A DNA stretch of 5,676 bases, from positions 1 through 5,676 of the forward strand of contig FR902934.1 in assembly GCA_000438155.1 (NCBI GenBank), given 5' to 3'. Each line of letters starts with the position of its first letter. Positions within the stretch are counted from its first letter, which is position 1. The DNA comes from Firmicutes bacterium CAG:95. GTDB lineage: Bacteria > Bacillota > Clostridia > Lachnospirales > Lachnospiraceae. A program made the position numbers and the translations under genes. The notes under the pieces were generated by a model that saw only the letters and a list, made by a program, of their open reading frames with translations, was not told where the DNA came from and did no database searches. This document shows, piece by piece, positions 4,834 to 5,676 of the stretch.

Positions 4834-5589
4834 ATGAAATTCATATCCTGGAATGTAAACGGCCTCCGCGCATGTGTGCAAAAGGGCTTTCTTGACTTTT
4901 TCAACGAGATTGATGCAGACTTTTTCTGTATACAGGAGTCCAAGCTGCAGGAGGGGCAGATCGACCTTGATCTTCCCGGCTATCAGCAATACTGGAATTA
5001 TGCGGAAAAGAAGGGCTATTCCGGCACTGCAATTTTTGCCAGGGAAACGCCGCTGTCTGTTTCCTACGGCATTGGAATGGAAGAACACGACCATGAGGGA
5101 CGTGTCATCACACTGGAATACGACCAGTTCTATCTTGTCACCTGTTATACACCGAATTCCCAGAATGAGCTGGCACGCCTCCCCTACCGCATGACCTGGG
5201 AGGATGCTTTTCTTGCTTATCTCAAGGAGCTGGATGCGAAAAAGCCGGTTATTCTTTGCGGTGACTTAAATGTTGCACATGAAGAAATTGATTTGAAGAA
5301 TCCCAAGAGCAACCGTCAGAACGCAGGCTTTACCAACGAAGAACGCAGTAAAATGACAACACTTTTAAATGCCGGATTCACAGACACCTTCCGCCACTTT
5401 TATCCGGATACCGAGGGTATTTATTCCTGGTGGTCCTACCGCTTTAAGGCAAGAGAGAAGAATGCCGGATGGCGTATTGACTACTTCATCACCTCGAAAC
5501 GCCTCGACGACCAACTGGAAAAGGCAGCCATCCATACCGAAGTTTTCGGTTCCGATCACTGCCCGGTAGAAGTGGATATTCAATTCTAG
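4834..5589 (+). CDS. xth: Exodeoxyribonuclease III / AP endonuclease (ExoIII-Xth family)
   Basis: This 251-residue cytoplasmic enzyme should cleave DNA 5' to abasic sites and remove 3' blocking groups in base-excision repair; members also degrade duplex DNA 3' to 5'. It is a complete endonuclease/exonuclease/phosphatase fold of typical length. Catalytic and metal residues are all visible: Asn7 (ISWNVNGLRA), Glu35 (CIQESKLQ), Tyr105 (VTCYTPNSQ), Asp144 and Asn146 (CGDLNVAH), Asp216 (WRIDYF), and Asp241-His242 (GSDHCPV). The DNA-contacting YSWWSYR segment is present. I chose the ATG at 4834 because AAGGAG lies seven bases upstream and the protein then begins at the first strand of the fold. The in-frame ATG at 4798 adds 12 residues foreign to the family. 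The gene is monocistronic with its own promoter at 4757-4786. No linked repair gene is in the window. Confidence 0.96.
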   Translation: MKFISWNVNGLRACVQKGFLDFFNEIDADFFCIQESKLQEGQIDLDLPGYQQYWNYAEKKGYSGTAIFARETPLSVSYGIGMEEHDHEGRVITLEYDQFYLVTCYTPNSQNELARLPYRMTWEDAFLAYLKELDAKKPVILCGDLNVAHEEIDLKNPKSNRQNAGFTNEERSKMTTLLNAGFTDTFRHFYPDTEGIYSWWSYRFKAREKNAGWRIDYFITSKRLDDQLEKAAIHTEVFGSDHCPVEVDIQF

Positions 5590-5676
5590 CACAGCGTTTC
5601 TTAAATAACTGCATAAGCAGACGGAAATCTGTGTATCAGTGCCTTTAAAATTTGTAACTATTCAGAGCCATGCAAA
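5590..5676. other. Downstream of xth, no gene recognised
   Basis: These 87 bases hold no open reading frame that I can support. A short CAGA/TCTG hairpin (about 5619-5632) lies some 30 bases after the stop but has no T-run directly behind it, so I do not call a terminator. The transcription end of xth may lie beyond the window. Confidence 0.4.

Noticed and set aside
4666..5094. A 142-codon open frame on the minus strand overlapping the xth start.
   Set aside because: Its upstream half is antisense to xth, it has no family resemblance, and it would cover the xth promoter. It is a shadow frame.
1..5676. CRISPR array, tandem repeats, transposase or attachment sites.
   Set aside because: No regularly spaced repeats, transposase motifs, tRNA-linked direct repeats or terminal inverted repeats with target duplications were seen.

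Overview
The window looks like chromosomal DNA of a gut-type Clostridia, most likely family Lachnospiraceae. This rests on moderate G+C, clear AGGAGG-type ribosome binding sites, sigma-A style promoters, and the protein families present (an HTH/ADP-ribosyltransferase-fold pair, a DUF2798-like membrane protein, Alr, ExoIII). It is an inference from gene content and style; I could not run a search. No rRNA, tRNA, CRISPR array or insertion sequence is visible.

Layout. Positions 1-304 carry no gene. Their first 95 bases hold, on the minus strand, a long hairpin followed by short conserved-looking blocks that reappear in the alr leader. Positions 305-1330 (minus) encode an alpha/beta-hydrolase esterase with its own strong promoter. 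The esterase and the alanine racemase gene alr (1621-2790, plus) are divergently transcribed from 1331-1620. The alr side has an extended -10 promoter directly followed by an elaborate structured leader of about 115 nt. A bidirectional terminator (2793-2828) separates alr from a convergent two-gene minus-strand operon. In that operon, a DUF3990-type protein with PARP-like H-Y-E residues (3433-4116) is followed, with a 35-nt overlap, by a protein with a C-terminal XRE-type HTH domain (2826-3467). This reads as a toxin-antitoxin-like module under a good promoter with a dyad in its spacer.

Upstream of that, 4205-4550 (minus) is a broken DUF2798-like membrane protein gene. Its intact start codon and Shine-Dalgarno lead into only eight codons before a stop, while the rest of the protein lies in another frame and the first half of the family fold seems to be missing. 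Its Shine-Dalgarno is sequestered in a hairpin. Finally, xth (exodeoxyribonuclease III, 4834-5589, plus) is transcribed from its own promoter, and the last 87 bases hold no recognisable gene.

How the genes relate: alr (cell-wall D-alanine) and xth (base-excision repair) are housekeeping genes, each in its own transcription unit. The esterase, the ART/HTH module and the decayed membrane gene are accessory insertions between them. The most notable signals are the PARP-like ART/HTH pair and the structured leader element present in two diverged copies on opposite strands.
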